From positions 99,700-163,699 of the forward strand of contig NZ_SJFN01000001.1 of the NCBI RefSeq assembly GCF_004328075.1: 64,000 nucleotides of DNA. Reading direction: 5' to 3'. The notes under the pieces are model-generated. The model had not been told where the DNA came from, did no database searches, and worked only from the letters and a program-made list of their open reading frames with translations. The DNA is from Siculibacillus lacustris (GTDB taxonomy: Bacteria > Pseudomonadota > Alphaproteobacteria > Rhizobiales > Ancalomicrobiaceae). Below, piece after piece: positions 27,851 through 36,953 of this stretch. A program made the translations under genes and the position numbers. The first letter of the stretch is position 1. Every line of letters starts with the position of its first letter.

Positions 27851-29203
27851 TCAGACCACCCCGAGGCCGTGCAGCAGCACGACCGCGATGGCCAGCGGCG
27901 CGACGAAGCGGACGAGGACGAACACGGTGCGGATGGTCAGCCGCTCGATCAGCGAGCCTTCGGCCGCCATCCGCCGTTCCGGCGCCGCGAGGCCATAGAC
28001 CCAGCCGACGAACAGGCAGATCAGGATGCCGCCGGCCGGCAGGAGGATGTTCGAGGAGAGGAAATCGAACAGGTCGAAGGCATTGAGGCCGAACAGCTTC
28101 AGATTCGCGGCGACGCCCTGCGACAGCGCCGCGGGCACGCCGAGGAGGCCGATCATGCCGATGGTGACGAGCGCCGCGAGCTTGCGGTTCAGGCCATATC
28201 GCTGCGACAGGACCGCGACCGGCACCTCGAGCAGCGACAGGATGGCGCCGACGCTGGCGATCGCCGTCAGCACGAAGAACAGGATCATGAACACCGTGCC
28301 ACCGGGCATCGAGGTGAACACCGCCGGGATGGTCATGAACACCAGCGAGGGGCCGGCGGCCGGCTCGAAGCCGAAGGCGAACACCGCCGGGAAGATGGCG
28401 ATGCCGGCGAGCAGCGACACCGAGAGATCGGCGAGCATCACCCGCGCGGCGGTCGCCGGGATGTTCTGATCGTCGCGGAAATAGCTGCCGTAGGTCAGCA
28501 TGGTGCCCATGCCCAGCGACAGCTTGAAGAACGCGAGCCCGAGCGCGGTCAGCACCACCGCCGGGGTGATCTTGGAGAAGTCCGGATCGAACAGGAAGGC
28601 GAGGCCGCGCGAGGCGCCCGCCAGACTGAGGCTGCGCACGCACAGGACGATCAGCAGCACGAACAAGAGCGGCATCAGCCGCCGGGTCACCGCCTCGATG
28701 CCCTTGGAGACGCCGAAGGCGATGATCACGCCGGTGATCGCCAGCACCACCCACTGCCACAGCAGCGACGACCAGGGATCGGACACCAGCTTTCCGAAGA
28801 CGCCGGCGGCGACCTTGGGGTCGATGGTGGCGATCTCGCCGGTCATCGACTTGAAGATATAGGCATAGACCCAGCCGGCGACCTCGGAATAGAAGGCCAT
28901 GATCAGCAGGGCGGCGGCAAAGCCCATCCAGCCGATGCCCTTCCACCACCATTGGCCCTTCGGGGCCAGCCGATCGAAGCTCGACACGGCATCGGCGCGC
29001 GCGGTGCGGCCGAGCATGGTCTCGGCGATCATCACCGGCAGGCCGACCAGAAGCGTGGCGGCGAGATAGACCACGAGAAAGCCGGCGCCGCCGTTGGTCC
29101 CGGTCAGCGACGGAAACTTCCAGATGTTGCCGAGCCCGACAGCCGACCCGAGGGTGGCGACCAGCGCCCCGAAAGTGGTGGTGAATCCGTCGCGATCAGC
29201 CAT
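27851..29203 (-). CDS. Neurotransmitter:sodium symporter (NSS/SNF) family transporter
   Basis: A 450-residue membrane transporter with eleven to twelve hydrophobic helices. The first helix carries the sodium and substrate motif ATLGSAVGLGNIWKFP with NGGAGF just after, as in LeuT/MhsT-type amino-acid symporters. Substrate is probably a hydrophobic amino acid, by family only. It stands alone on its strand: about 155 bases upstream of rnd and 151 from DUF1398. Confidence 0.9.
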   Translation of the reverse strand: MADRDGFTTTFGALVATLGSAVGLGNIWKFPSLTGTNGGAGFLVVYLAATLLVGLPVMIAETMLGRTARADAVSSFDRLAPKGQWWWKGIGWMGFAAALLIMAFYSEVAGWVYAYIFKSMTGEIATIDPKVAAGVFGKLVSDPWSSLLWQWVVLAITGVIIAFGVSKGIEAVTRRLMPLLFVLLIVLCVRSLSLAGASRGLAFLFDPDFSKITPAVVLTALGLAFFKLSLGMGTMLTYGSYFRDDQNIPATAARVMLADLSVSLLAGIAIFPAVFAFGFEPAAGPSLVFMTIPAVFTSMPGGTVFMILFFVLTAIASVGAILSLLEVPVAVLSQRYGLNRKLAALVTIGMIGLLGVPAALSQGVAANLKLFGLNAFDLFDFLSSNILLPAGGILICLFVGWVYGLAAPERRMAAEGSLIERLTIRTVFVLVRFVAPLAIAVVLLHGLGVV

Positions 29204-29354
29204 GCCGTCCTGCCTCGTCTTCCGAGCCGATCCTCGCAGCGATGGTCGGTCGGGTTGTCGTCGGACAGGGCGGTATCAGCAAAGGCCTTGCGGGCCAACG
29301 GGGATTCCGCGGGGTGGTAGTCTCCGGTACGGGGGCGGGAGATCGCCCGGCGGG

Positions 29355-29756
29355 TCAATTCGGGATATGCTCGACGTGGGTCTCGGCGGTGCGGCCGAAA
29401 TAGACCACACGGCGACCCAGGAACGAGACCAGATAGCCCGCGCAACCGGCGGCCTTCACCTTCTGCGAAAAGCCGACATAGCCGTAATCGGCAGGATTCG
29501 CCTGCGCCCACCGTACCAGACGCCCGACTTCGTCGGATTTGAAAGTCGCGGCGACACCCCCTGCGGGAAGGTGCGTCTCCAGCTCGAGACTGTCGCCGTC
29601 GGGCAGATAGAAGGTCTGGGTGTTGCGGCGATAGTCGACCGTATAGCCCTCGAAGCCGGCGGCGATCAGCCTTGCCACGATCTCGGGAAAGCCGAGGCCG
29701 TCGTCGTGCGCCGCGTTCAGGCAGGCTTCGGCAATGGCGATCCGTTCCGCGTCCAT
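29355..29756 (-). CDS. DUF1398 family protein
   Basis: A 133-residue soluble protein of the DUF1398 (YbcV-like) family. Recognisable segments are ACLNAAHDDGLGFPEIV, GFEGYTVDYRRNTQTFYLPDG and FKSDEVGRLVRWAQ. Function unknown. The ATG at 29756 has AAAGGAAC just before it and is preferred over one 15 bases upstream. It lies 42 bases behind a MarR regulator, so the two form a probable operon controlled by the operator at 30271-30310. Confidence 0.85.
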   Translation of the reverse strand: MDAERIAIAEACLNAAHDDGLGFPEIVARLIAAGFEGYTVDYRRNTQTFYLPDGDSLELETHLPAGGVAATFKSDEVGRLVRWAQANPADYGYVGFSQKVKAAGCAGYLVSFLGRRVVYFGRTAETHVEHIPN

Positions 29757-29798
29757 GGCAGTTCCTTTCATGTCGGTCGTTTCGGTGGTTCCGGCGGA

Positions 29799-30254
29799 TC
29801 AGTCCGCCGGCGTCACGGTCAGTCCCCGCCGGTCGACGAGGGCTTTCAAGATCCGGTCGAGCGCTTCACGCTCATCCCCGGACAGCACGCCGAAATAGTC
29901 GAGGTCGTTGGCGTCGGCGAGCCGGGCCAGAATCGGCACCTCGGCCCGTCCGGCCGGCGTCAGCGACAGGATCTGCCCGCGCCCATCGGTCGCGCTCTCG
30001 TCACGGCGGATCAGCCCCTTGGCCGCCAGCCGATCGGCCAACTTGCTGATCGCCCCACGGGTCATGCCCATCCGATCGGCGAGCGCCGTAGGAGCCATTC
30101 CTTCGTCGTCGAACAGGGCGCGCATGAAGGTCCATTCGGCCACCGTCACGCCCTCGGCCGCGACCTTGCGGGCGAAGTTCTGCGACACGGCGTTCGACAC
30201 CATGCGCATCCAGTAGCCGGTGTGATCGGTCAGGTCGGATACGACAGAGGGCAC
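29799..30254 (-). CDS. MarR family transcriptional regulator
   Basis: A 151-residue winged-helix repressor. The HTH is [24 protein letters not shown], with the wing [17 protein letters not shown]; helices at both ends make the dimer interface. The start is taken as GTG at 30254, which has GGAG at good spacing; a TTG five codons upstream (30269) is possible. A perfect 14-base dyad lies just upstream, the expected autoregulatory site. Ligand unknown. Confidence 0.88.
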   Translation of the reverse strand: MPSVVSDLTDHTGYWMRMVSNAVSQNFARKVAAEGVTVAEWTFMRALFDDEGMAPTALADRMGMTRGAISKLADRLAAKGLIRRDESATDGRGQILSLTPAGRAEVPILARLADANDLDYFGVLSGDEREALDRILKALVDRRGLTVTPAD

Positions 30255-30270
30255 GACTCGTCTCCACAAT

Positions 30271-30310
30271 GTTGACTAGGAAACTACACGCCCGATGTTT
30301 CCTAGTCAAC
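30271..30310. promoter_or_regulatory. MarR operator: perfect 14-bp inverted repeat
   Basis: GTTGACTAGGAAAC at 30271-30284 is mirrored exactly by GTTTCCTAGTCAAC at 30297-30310, with a 12-base centre. TTGACT within the arm resembles a -35 box. It starts 16 bases before the MarR start codon, so binding would block the MarR-DUF1398 promoter. The next gene on the other strand starts 205 bases away and may or may not be included. Confidence 0.7.
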
Positions 30311-30515
30311 AGATCACGGGAAAAGCACTGGAGATCCGAAGGACCGGCGGCCGACCGGGAGCCTCGCGGTCACTCGATCGCAGGCGTCGACGGGGCCCGC
30401 GTCCTTCGCCGCCTGCAGCGCCGGCCTGCGCCGACCGCCGATGCGTGCGCCGCCCCCGGGTGTAGGATCGCTCTCGGCCGCCGAATCCCCGGCCACGATC
30501 TGCGGAGAGCGTCCC

Positions 30516-30830
30516 ATGGTCCTGCTGGAATTCGCGATGTATCCGGTCTCCAAGGGCGAGAGCCTGAGCGCCTACGTCGCCCGCTCGCTCGACATCATCG
30601 ACAAGAGCGGCCTCGCCTATCAGCTCACCCCGATGGGGACGATCCTCGAGGGCGAGTGGGCAGAGGTGATGGCGGTGGTCACGCAGTGTTTCGAGGCGAT
30701 GCGGGCCGATTGCCCGCGGGTCGAAGTGGCGCTGAAGGTCGACTATCGCCAGGGCTCGACCAGTCGGCTGACCTCCAAGGTCGCCGCCGTCGAGGACATC
30801 CTCGGCCGCAAGCTGAGCACCGGCGGCTGA
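30516..30830 (+). CDS. MTH1187 family thiamine-binding protein
   Basis: A 104-residue small ferredoxin-like protein of the MTH1187/YkoF family ([36 protein letters not shown]). Members bind thiamine or hydroxymethylpyrimidine as oligomers. GCGGAGAGCG precedes the ATG. It stands between the MarR operator and hisF, each about 200 bases away. No TPP riboswitch was recognised. Confidence 0.85.
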   Translation: MVLLEFAMYPVSKGESLSAYVARSLDIIDKSGLAYQLTPMGTILEGEWAEVMAVVTQCFEAMRADCPRVEVALKVDYRQGSTSRLTSKVAAVEDILGRKLSTGG

Positions 30831-31027
30831 TCGGGCGCCGATCGCCGCCCCCGGCATCGGGCGCACCGGCCGCCGCCCGCACGCCCGGCGCATGGGCCGA
30901 TGCTGCGACGGGAGACGCGAAATCCGGTGGCCGGCCTATGGCTTCGCGGGCCTCGTGCCTGTATGAGAAGGGCCGGACGCGGGCGGCTCCCGCCGGCGTC
31001 CGAGCGGTTCCACGGCAGAGCGACCCC

Positions 31028-31804
31028 ATGCTCAAGTCTCGCGTCATTCCCTGCCTCGACGTCAAGGACGGGCGGGTCGTCAAAGGGGTCAACTTCGTCG
31101 ACCTCGTCGACGCCGGCGATCCCGTCGCTGCCGCCGCCGCCTATGACGCGGCCGGCGCGGACGAACTGTGCTTCCTCGACATCACCGCCAGCCATGAGAA
31201 CCGCGGCATCATCCTCGAGGTGGTGCGGCGCACGGCGGAAGTGTGTTTCATGCCGGTGACGGTCGGCGGCGGCATCCGCACCCTCGACGACATCCGTGCG
31301 CTGATGGAATCCGGCGCCGACAAGGTCTCGATCAATACCGCGGCGGTCAAGGATCGGCAGTTCGTCGCCGACGCGGTGCGCCAGGTCGGCGGCCAGTCGG
31401 TGGTGGTGGCGATCGACGCCAAGCGGGTGTCGAGCGCCGACGAACCGGCCAAGTTCGAGGTATTCACCCACGGCGGGCGGCATCGCACCGGCATCGACGC
31501 GATCGACTACGCCCGCGAGGTCACCGCGCTGGGGGCCGGCGAGATCCTGCTGACCTCGATGGACCGCGACGGCACCAAGATCGGCTTCGATCTCGAGTTG
31601 ACCCGGATGGTCGCCGATGCGGTCGGCGTGCCGGTGATCGCCTCGGGCGGGGTCGGGACGCTCGATCATCTCGTGGACGGGGTGACGATCGGCGGCGCCA
31701 GCGCGGTGCTCGCCGCCTCGATCTTCCACTTCGGCACCTTCACGATCCGTCAGGCCAAGGACCACATGGCCCGCGCCGGCATCCCGATGCGGCTCGATTC
31801 CTGA
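31028..31804 (+). CDS. hisF: Imidazole glycerol phosphate synthase, cyclase subunit
   Basis: TIM-barrel synthase that uses HisH-derived ammonia to make imidazole glycerol phosphate and AICAR, 258 residues. The catalytic Asp11 lies in [13 protein letters not shown] and the second in SMDRDGTK. Phosphate loops are VGGGIRT and ASGGVGT. hisE follows after 60 bases. It is separated from hisH and hisA by a 10 kb block, unlike the usual contiguous operon. Confidence 0.97.
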   Translation: MLKSRVIPCLDVKDGRVVKGVNFVDLVDAGDPVAAAAAYDAAGADELCFLDITASHENRGIILEVVRRTAEVCFMPVTVGGGIRTLDDIRALMESGADKVSINTAAVKDRQFVADAVRQVGGQSVVVAIDAKRVSSADEPAKFEVFTHGGRHRTGIDAIDYAREVTALGAGEILLTSMDRDGTKIGFDLELTRMVADAVGVPVIASGGVGTLDHLVDGVTIGGASAVLAASIFHFGTFTIRQAKDHMARAGIPMRLDS

Positions 31805-31864
31805 CGCCGACGCGCGCCCGGCCGCGGCCGCGGCCCTCCCCCAGACAGACGGGACTTACTCACA

Positions 31865-32203
31865 ATGTCCGGCTTCACTCTCGACGATCTCGAAGCCATC
31901 ATCGCGCGGCGAGCGGTCTCGGACGACGAGGCCTCCTACACGCGGCGTCTGGTCGGACGCGGCATGTCGGTGTGCGCCAAGAAGCTCGGCGAGGAAGCGG
32001 TGGAGACGGCGCTGGCGGCGGTGGCCGGCACGCGCGACGAGCTCGTCGCCGAAGCCGCCGACCTGCTCTACCATCTGTTGGTGGTGTTGAAGGTCGCCGA
32101 GGTGCCGTTGTCGACGGTGACGGCCGAACTTCACAGACGCACGGCGCAGACCGGCCTCGAAGAAAAGGCGGCGCGGCCGGCGGAGCGACGGGACGGGGCC
32201 TGA
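31865..32203 (+). CDS. hisE: Phosphoribosyl-ATP pyrophosphohydrolase
   Basis: Second step of histidine synthesis, 112 residues, an all-alpha MazG-like enzyme. Metal-binding acidic residues are in [14 protein letters not shown] and [17 protein letters not shown]. It is monofunctional, with no HisI domain. It is followed by coaA, the usual neighbour in Hyphomicrobiales. Confidence 0.95.
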   Translation: MSGFTLDDLEAIIARRAVSDDEASYTRRLVGRGMSVCAKKLGEEAVETALAAVAGTRDELVAEAADLLYHLLVVLKVAEVPLSTVTAELHRRTAQTGLEEKAARPAERRDGA

Positions 32204-32271
32204 GGACGGATGGGCCCGGCGGCGACGAGCGACGGTCCGCGCGAACGGACCCGCGGAGGGAGAACGCCCTG

Positions 32272-33273
32272 GTGGATCAGCGTACCAACCCACGCGGCGG
32301 CGTGGACGGATCGTGGAGCGAGGCTGCGCGGTCCGTGAACGACGTGTCGCCCTATCGGCGCTTCGACCGGCAGGAATGGGCGCGGCTGCGCGCCGACACG
32401 CCGATGACCCTCGACGAGGACGATCTGGCGCGCCTGCGCGGCCTCAACGATCCGGTCAGTCTCGACGAGGTGGTGGAGATCTATCTGCCGCTGTCGCGCC
32501 TGTTGTCGCTCTATGTCGAGGCGACCCAGTCGCTGTTCCGGGTGACCAAGCGGTTCCTCGACGTGCAGGGCGCCAAGGTGCCCTTCGTGATCGGGCTGGC
32601 CGGCTCGGTGGCGGTCGGCAAGTCGACCACCGCGCGTATCCTCAAGGCGCTGTTGTCGCGCTGGGGGTCGAGCCCCAAGGTCGATCTGGTCACCACCGAC
32701 GGCTTCCTCTACCCCAACGCCGTGCTCCAGCGCGAAGGCCTGATGCGGCGCAAGGGGTTCCCGGAGAGCTACGACCTGCCGGCGCTGCTCGAGTTCCTGG
32801 CGGCGATCAAGGCCGGCAAGGGCACGGTCGAGGCGCCGGTCTATTCGCATCTGGTCTATGACGTGGTGCCGGGCGAGACGATCACCATCGACCAGCCGGA
32901 CATCCTGATCCTCGAGGGGCTCAACGTCCTGCAGACCTCGAAACTGCCGAAGAACGGCGCGGGCCTGCCCTTCGTCTCCGACTTCTTCGACTTCTCGATC
33001 TATCTCGACGCCGACGACGTGCTGCTGCACCAGTGGTACGTCAACCGCTTCATGCGCCTGCGCGAGACGGCGTTCCGCAATCCCGAGAGCTATTTCCATC
33101 GCTACGCCCAGATCTCGGCGGCGGAAGCGCTGAAGACCGCCGAGGATCTGTGGACCAACATCAACCTGGTCAACCTGCACGATTCGATCCGCCCGACCCG
33201 GCCGCGCGCCGATCTGGTCCTGACCAAGGGCGCCGACCACCGCATCGTCTCGGTCGATCTGCGCAAGCTGTGA
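32272..33273 (+). CDS. coaA: Pantothenate kinase type I
   Basis: Phosphorylates pantothenate in the first committed step of coenzyme A synthesis, 333 residues. The P-loop is [15 protein letters not shown]. The typical [19 protein letters not shown] and EGLNVLQT segments follow, as does the C-terminal [14 protein letters not shown]. Start GTG at 32272 has GGAGGGAG nine bases upstream; the extra N-terminal 20 residues are not conserved. It is the last gene before the tRNA-Ser locus. Confidence 0.95.
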   Translation: MDQRTNPRGGVDGSWSEAARSVNDVSPYRRFDRQEWARLRADTPMTLDEDDLARLRGLNDPVSLDEVVEIYLPLSRLLSLYVEATQSLFRVTKRFLDVQGAKVPFVIGLAGSVAVGKSTTARILKALLSRWGSSPKVDLVTTDGFLYPNAVLQREGLMRRKGFPESYDLPALLEFLAAIKAGKGTVEAPVYSHLVYDVVPGETITIDQPDILILEGLNVLQTSKLPKNGAGLPFVSDFFDFSIYLDADDVLLHQWYVNRFMRLRETAFRNPESYFHRYAQISAAEALKTAEDLWTNINLVNLHDSIRPTRPRADLVLTKGADHRIVSVDLRKL

Positions 33274-33397
33274 CGGACGGAGCGACGGTATCGCGGCGCG
33301 CCGGTGGAGGGGCGACGGCACGCCGGCGAAGCATTCGGCGTCTTGCGCCGCGGCGCGCCATCGCCTATGAAGTGCCCGCTCGCCTCCGGGGGAGCAC

Positions 33398-33487
33398 GGA
33401 GAGGTGGCCGAGTGGTTGAAGGCGCACGCCTGGAAAGTGTGTATACGTGAAAGCGTATCAAGGGTTCGAATCCCTTTCTCTCCGCCA
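33398..33487 (+). tRNA. tRNA-Ser (anticodon GGA)
   Basis: A 90-base type II tRNA with encoded CCA. The acceptor stem GGAGAGG pairs with TCTCTCC. The anticodon stem CACGC/GTGTG encloses CTGGAAA, with GGA at 34-36. A long variable arm (TATACG-TGAA-CGTATA-like) precedes the T arm AAGGG-TTCGAAT-CCCTT. The serine identity is supported by the large variable arm. Integrase debris directly downstream marks it as a former integration site. Confidence 0.95.
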
Positions 33488-33586
33488 GAGCCCCAGCATC
33501 GTGTCGAGATGGCTGGGAAGTACATGAAGTCAAAGGGTTGAGAACCGGCTCTGCTACACGACGGCGCTACACGGGGCGACGAGCAG

Positions 33587-33764
33587 ATGGCCAGGGTACC
33601 CGGACTTTCGCGGCGCGGAAGCGTCTGGCCGTTTCGCGTTCGCGTCCCGAAACAGCGGTAAGAGGCGATCGGCAAGGGCGAGATCGTCGAGTCGCCGGGG
33701 TCGGTCTCCCACGCCGAAGCGGCCCGGCTGGCCCGCCTCACCCATTCCGGCCTCGGTCGTCGCC
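33587..33764 (+). pseudogene. Tyrosine integrase N-terminal remnant
   Basis: Reading from ATG 33587 gives [21 protein letters not shown], matching the N-terminal arm of phage/island tyrosine recombinases (DUF6538-type start). A TAA at codon 25 interrupts it, then [11 protein letters not shown] and [13 protein letters not shown] continue in the same frame before similarity is lost. The catalytic domain is missing. Two GCTACACG repeats (33553 and 33567) precede it, as often seen before such integrases. It starts 100 bases after tRNA-Ser. Confidence 0.65.
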
Positions 33765-34240
33765 CGGATCGTCGCGCTCACCTGCACCGAACCACCCGGG
33801 GCCGTCACCCTCTGAACCGGGCGTGCGATGGCCGAGGCCATCGGCGTCTCGCGCGTGTCCATCCAACGCCTCTGGGAGGCGCATCGGCTCCAGCCTCACC
33901 GACGGCGCATGTTCGAGAGGTCGAATGATCCGGCCTTCGCTGCCGAAGTCGACGACAGCGTCGGCCTCGATATGGAGCCGCCCGCTCCTGCCGTCGTCGT
34001 GGTGATCGACGAGAAGAGCCGGATCCGGGCCCTCGACCGCACCCTACCCGGATTGCCGCTGAAGCCGGGCAAGGGCGGAGCCCCGACGCACGACGACCAG
34101 TGCAACGGCACGACCGCTCTGTTCGCGGCCCCCGACGTTCTCCACGGCACCATCGTCGGCCGCGGCATGCCGAAGCACCGGCACCAGGTGCCCATCGCGT
34201 TCCTCGACGCCGTCGAGCGCGCGCTTCCTGCGGGCAAAGG
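33765..34240 (+). pseudogene. IS630 family transposase remnant
   Basis: The frame reads [17 protein letters not shown], a TGA where the family has Trp, then TGRAMAEAIGVSRVSIQRLW, SNDPAFAAEVDDSVGLDMEPP and VVVIDEKSRIRALDRT. This is the IS630 HTH followed by the first catalytic Asp segment (DEKS). It continues to FLDAVERALPAGK and stops where the chemoreceptor gene begins on the other strand; the later DDE residues are absent. No terminal inverted repeats were found. The left boundary with the integrase remnant is uncertain by some tens of bases. Confidence 0.8.
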
Positions 34241-34242
34241 GA

Positions 34243-36345
34243 TCAGGCGGCGCGGATGCCGCCGAGGAAGCCGTCGACTTCTTTTTTCAGCTTCGACGCC
34301 ATCTGAGCCAGATCGGTCGACGAGGTGAGCACCTGCGCCGCGGCGTCGCCTGTTTCGGCGATCGCGGCCGCAACCCCGGAGATGTTGGCGGTCACCTCTC
34401 GCGTCCCGACGGAAGCTTCGTGGATGCTGCCGACGATCTGCTGCGTCGCGGAGCCCTGCTGCTCTGCGGCCGTCGAGATCGCCGCCGTCATCTGATTGAC
34501 GCCGTCGATCGCGCCGGAAATCGTCGACATCGCCGAAGACGCCTTCTGGGTCGATTCCTGGATGGCGCTGATCTGTTGGCTGATGTCGGCGGTCGCCTTG
34601 GCCGTCAAGTTTGCGAGGTTCTTCACTTCTCCCGCGACGACCGCGAAGCCTTTGCCGGCTTCGCCCGCCCTGGCCGCCTCGATGGTCGCATTGAGCGCCA
34701 GGAGGTTGGTCTGTCCGGCGATGGTGCTGATCATGCCGAGGATGTCACCGATCCGCCCGGTCGCCGCCGAAAGGTCTCGAACGAGACAGGAGGTTTCGGA
34801 ACTCTGGGTCACGACGCCGCGAGTCATCACGGCCGCCTGCTCGACGCGCCTGACGATCTCGTTGATGGACGCCCCCATCTCTTCGGCAGCCGAAGCGACG
34901 TTGGCGACGTTGGAGCCCGCCTCTTCCGCTGCGGCGGCCACCGCTCCGGATTGGTTCGCGCTCTTTTCGGCCGAAGTGGAGAGCACGCGGGCGGCACCTT
35001 CGAGTGAATGCGCGGTGACGGCGACATGGTCGACGATTGCGCCGACGGAGCGTTCGAACATCGCCGCGAGGTCCTGCAAGGCGCGCTTGCGTTCCGTTTC
35101 GCCGCGCTCTCGCGACGCCACCGCCTCCGATTCGAGCGACTTGTTGCGGATCAATCCGGTCTTGAAGATCTCGACGGCCGCGGCCATGTCGCCGATCTCG
35201 TCGCGACGATCGATGCAGGGGACCGACACCGTGGTGTCGTCGCCGGCGAGGCGAGCCATGCAGTCGGTCATCGCCCTGATCGGACGGACCACTCTGTTGC
35301 GGACGATGAAGAAGCCACCGATCGCCAGCACCATCGCGAAGATCATGGCGCAGGCGTTGACGAAGAGAGCGAACCGCGCCCGGCCGTCGGCGGCGCCGGC
35401 GGTTTCGATCGCGGCATTCATCAGAGTGTTGGAGGTTTCGCCGAGGGTTCGCATCGAAGCGGACGTCAGCGCCTGGAATTCGGGCAGCTTGAAGATCGAT
35501 TGGGGGCCGGCCGCCAATTGCTCGAGGGCGCGGGCGCGGCGTTCGGCATAGCTCCCGGCGAAATATCCGGCCCCGTCTTTCGCGATGGCCGCGCGAAGCG
35601 CGACGCCGTCGGCCGTCGCGGCGAGGGAGTCGTCGAGGAGCGACCAGAAGAGCTCCACCTTCGCGGTATGGCTCGCCATCATCCGCCGCTCATCGGCCGA
35701 GAACCCGCGATCGGCCCCGATCGCCGCCATCATCGTGAGAGCGCCGTTGCCCGCCGCAGATCTGGCGTTCCATGCCATCCGTTTGGCGAAGATCAGCTTT
35801 CCCGCGATCGGGTCGACCCGCTGGACTTCGCTTTCGAGCGCGTCGACGGCTCTCTCGATCAGGGAGAGGAACTCCAACGTCTTCGGACCGAACGTCTGCA
35901 GCACGGCCGAGTCGCGCGCCTCGAGGGGTTTGGCGAGATTGGCGTCCGCCGTCACACGCAGTCCCTTCACCTGCTCATAACCGGAAGCGAGTGCTCGTCG
36001 TGCCTCGGCCCATTGGGCGACATCGATCGTCGACCGGGCGAGAACCGACGACAGGGCCTTGTCCACCGAATCGCGATTGGCCTGCACCGCCTTGGTCGCC
36101 TCGACCACTTTGTCGGCGGGCAACGTGAGCCCGGTATTCGTATCGCCGCGCTCGAAGCGGAATGCCTGTAGAGCCACGAACAATTCTTTGTCGAGCGCCG
36201 TGACATCGGCGACCTTCTGAGCGGAACGCCACACCGTGTAGCGATCGAGCATCTGAACGCCACTGATCATCACCAGGACGCCACCAAGGACGGCGATCAG
36301 ACCACCGATGATCGCACCGATACCAAGCCGACTCGATTTGCGCAT
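34243..36345 (-). CDS. Methyl-accepting chemotaxis protein
   Basis: A 700-residue transmembrane chemoreceptor. Helix one spans about residues 8-32, a large helical periplasmic sensor domain runs to about 320, helix two is about 322-346, then HAMP ([19 protein letters not shown]) and the signalling domain with hairpin tip near 540 ([21 protein letters not shown] region). It ends FLGGIRAA without a CheR/CheB docking pentapeptide. The sensor domain resembles no ligand fold I can name. Its end abuts the IS630 remnant. A 16-base palindrome lies upstream. Confidence 0.92.
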   Translation of the reverse strand: MRKSSRLGIGAIIGGLIAVLGGVLVMISGVQMLDRYTVWRSAQKVADVTALDKELFVALQAFRFERGDTNTGLTLPADKVVEATKAVQANRDSVDKALSSVLARSTIDVAQWAEARRALASGYEQVKGLRVTADANLAKPLEARDSAVLQTFGPKTLEFLSLIERAVDALESEVQRVDPIAGKLIFAKRMAWNARSAAGNGALTMMAAIGADRGFSADERRMMASHTAKVELFWSLLDDSLAATADGVALRAAIAKDGAGYFAGSYAERRARALEQLAAGPQSIFKLPEFQALTSASMRTLGETSNTLMNAAIETAGAADGRARFALFVNACAMIFAMVLAIGGFFIVRNRVVRPIRAMTDCMARLAGDDTTVSVPCIDRRDEIGDMAAAVEIFKTGLIRNKSLESEAVASRERGETERKRALQDLAAMFERSVGAIVDHVAVTAHSLEGAARVLSTSAEKSANQSGAVAAAAEEAGSNVANVASAAEEMGASINEIVRRVEQAAVMTRGVVTQSSETSCLVRDLSAATGRIGDILGMISTIAGQTNLLALNATIEAARAGEAGKGFAVVAGEVKNLANLTAKATADISQQISAIQESTQKASSAMSTISGAIDGVNQMTAAISTAAEQQGSATQQIVGSIHEASVGTREVTANISGVAAAIAETGDAAAQVLTSSTDLAQMASKLKKEVDGFLGGIRAA

Positions 36346-36411
36346 AGATTCCGAGCTCCCCTAACGTAGGGTGATCATCGCTGCCGAATTCGATAAGATT
36401 TGGTGAATTCG

Positions 36412-36427
36412 GGTGGAATATTCCACC
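36412..36427. promoter_or_regulatory. 16-bp perfect palindrome upstream of the chemoreceptor
   Basis: GGTGGAATATTCCACC is fully self-complementary, 67 bases before the chemoreceptor ATG on that strand. It is adjacent to GAATTC-containing AT-rich DNA. The position fits an operator or activator site for the chemoreceptor promoter. No flagellar sigma-28 or sigma-54 consensus was seen nearby. Confidence 0.45.
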
Positions 36428-36953
36428 TCGAGCTCATGCAGGAATATCTGACTCATCGTAATCCGGGACGCCGACGTAACTTTCGTCTTCAAACACGATC
36501 TCGAACAACTGTCGATTGCGATCTCTTGCTGTGGTTGAACAACCATGCGGCGTGCCTGAAGGCCTGCACACCCCGCCACCCGACGATGGGGGCCAAGGCC
36601 GCTTCGGCAATTTCGCCCGGGAACGGCGTGCACGCGCCGCAACAGTCGCAAGGCGATGATCCGAACCCAGGCGGCACGAAACCGGTCTCGCCCATCCGGA
36701 CCAACGACGGCGCGAAAGCCATGTTCGACGGCGCCCACCGCGCGGGTGGCTCGGAAACCGGTGCGGTCGCCTCATCGCTCTCACTCGGCGTCGTCGCCTC
36801 GTCCCGGATCGGGTGAGCGCGTGACGCTCCGATCACGGTGCCCATCCATGACGACGGCGAGGCTCATATTTTCAAGGCTTTGACTCGCCATCCGACTTCG
36901 GGCATCTCGGGAGCGTCGGTACGCCCGCCCGGCCCGCAGCTTCGGTCTCGATC
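36428..36953. other. Gene-poor spacer with a possible decayed ORF
   Basis: No gene here is well supported. On the minus strand, one frame (36489-36845) contains a cysteine cluster, PCDCCGAC, followed by VGWRGVQAFRHAAWLFNHS; the adjacent frame ends with QLFEIVFEDESYVGVPDYD at 36434-36505. Both halves look protein-like, which would fit one small gene broken by a frameshift. I could not match it to a family. Confidence 0.3.

Noticed and set aside
33440-33560. att repeat from AAGGGTT near 33534 matching the tRNA T-arm
   Set aside because: The match is only about eight bases and diverges straight after, so it is too short to be called an attachment site.
33538-34005. 155-codon open frame across the integrase/IS remnants
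   Set aside because: It is Arg/Ser/Pro-rich and out of frame with both recognisable remnants.
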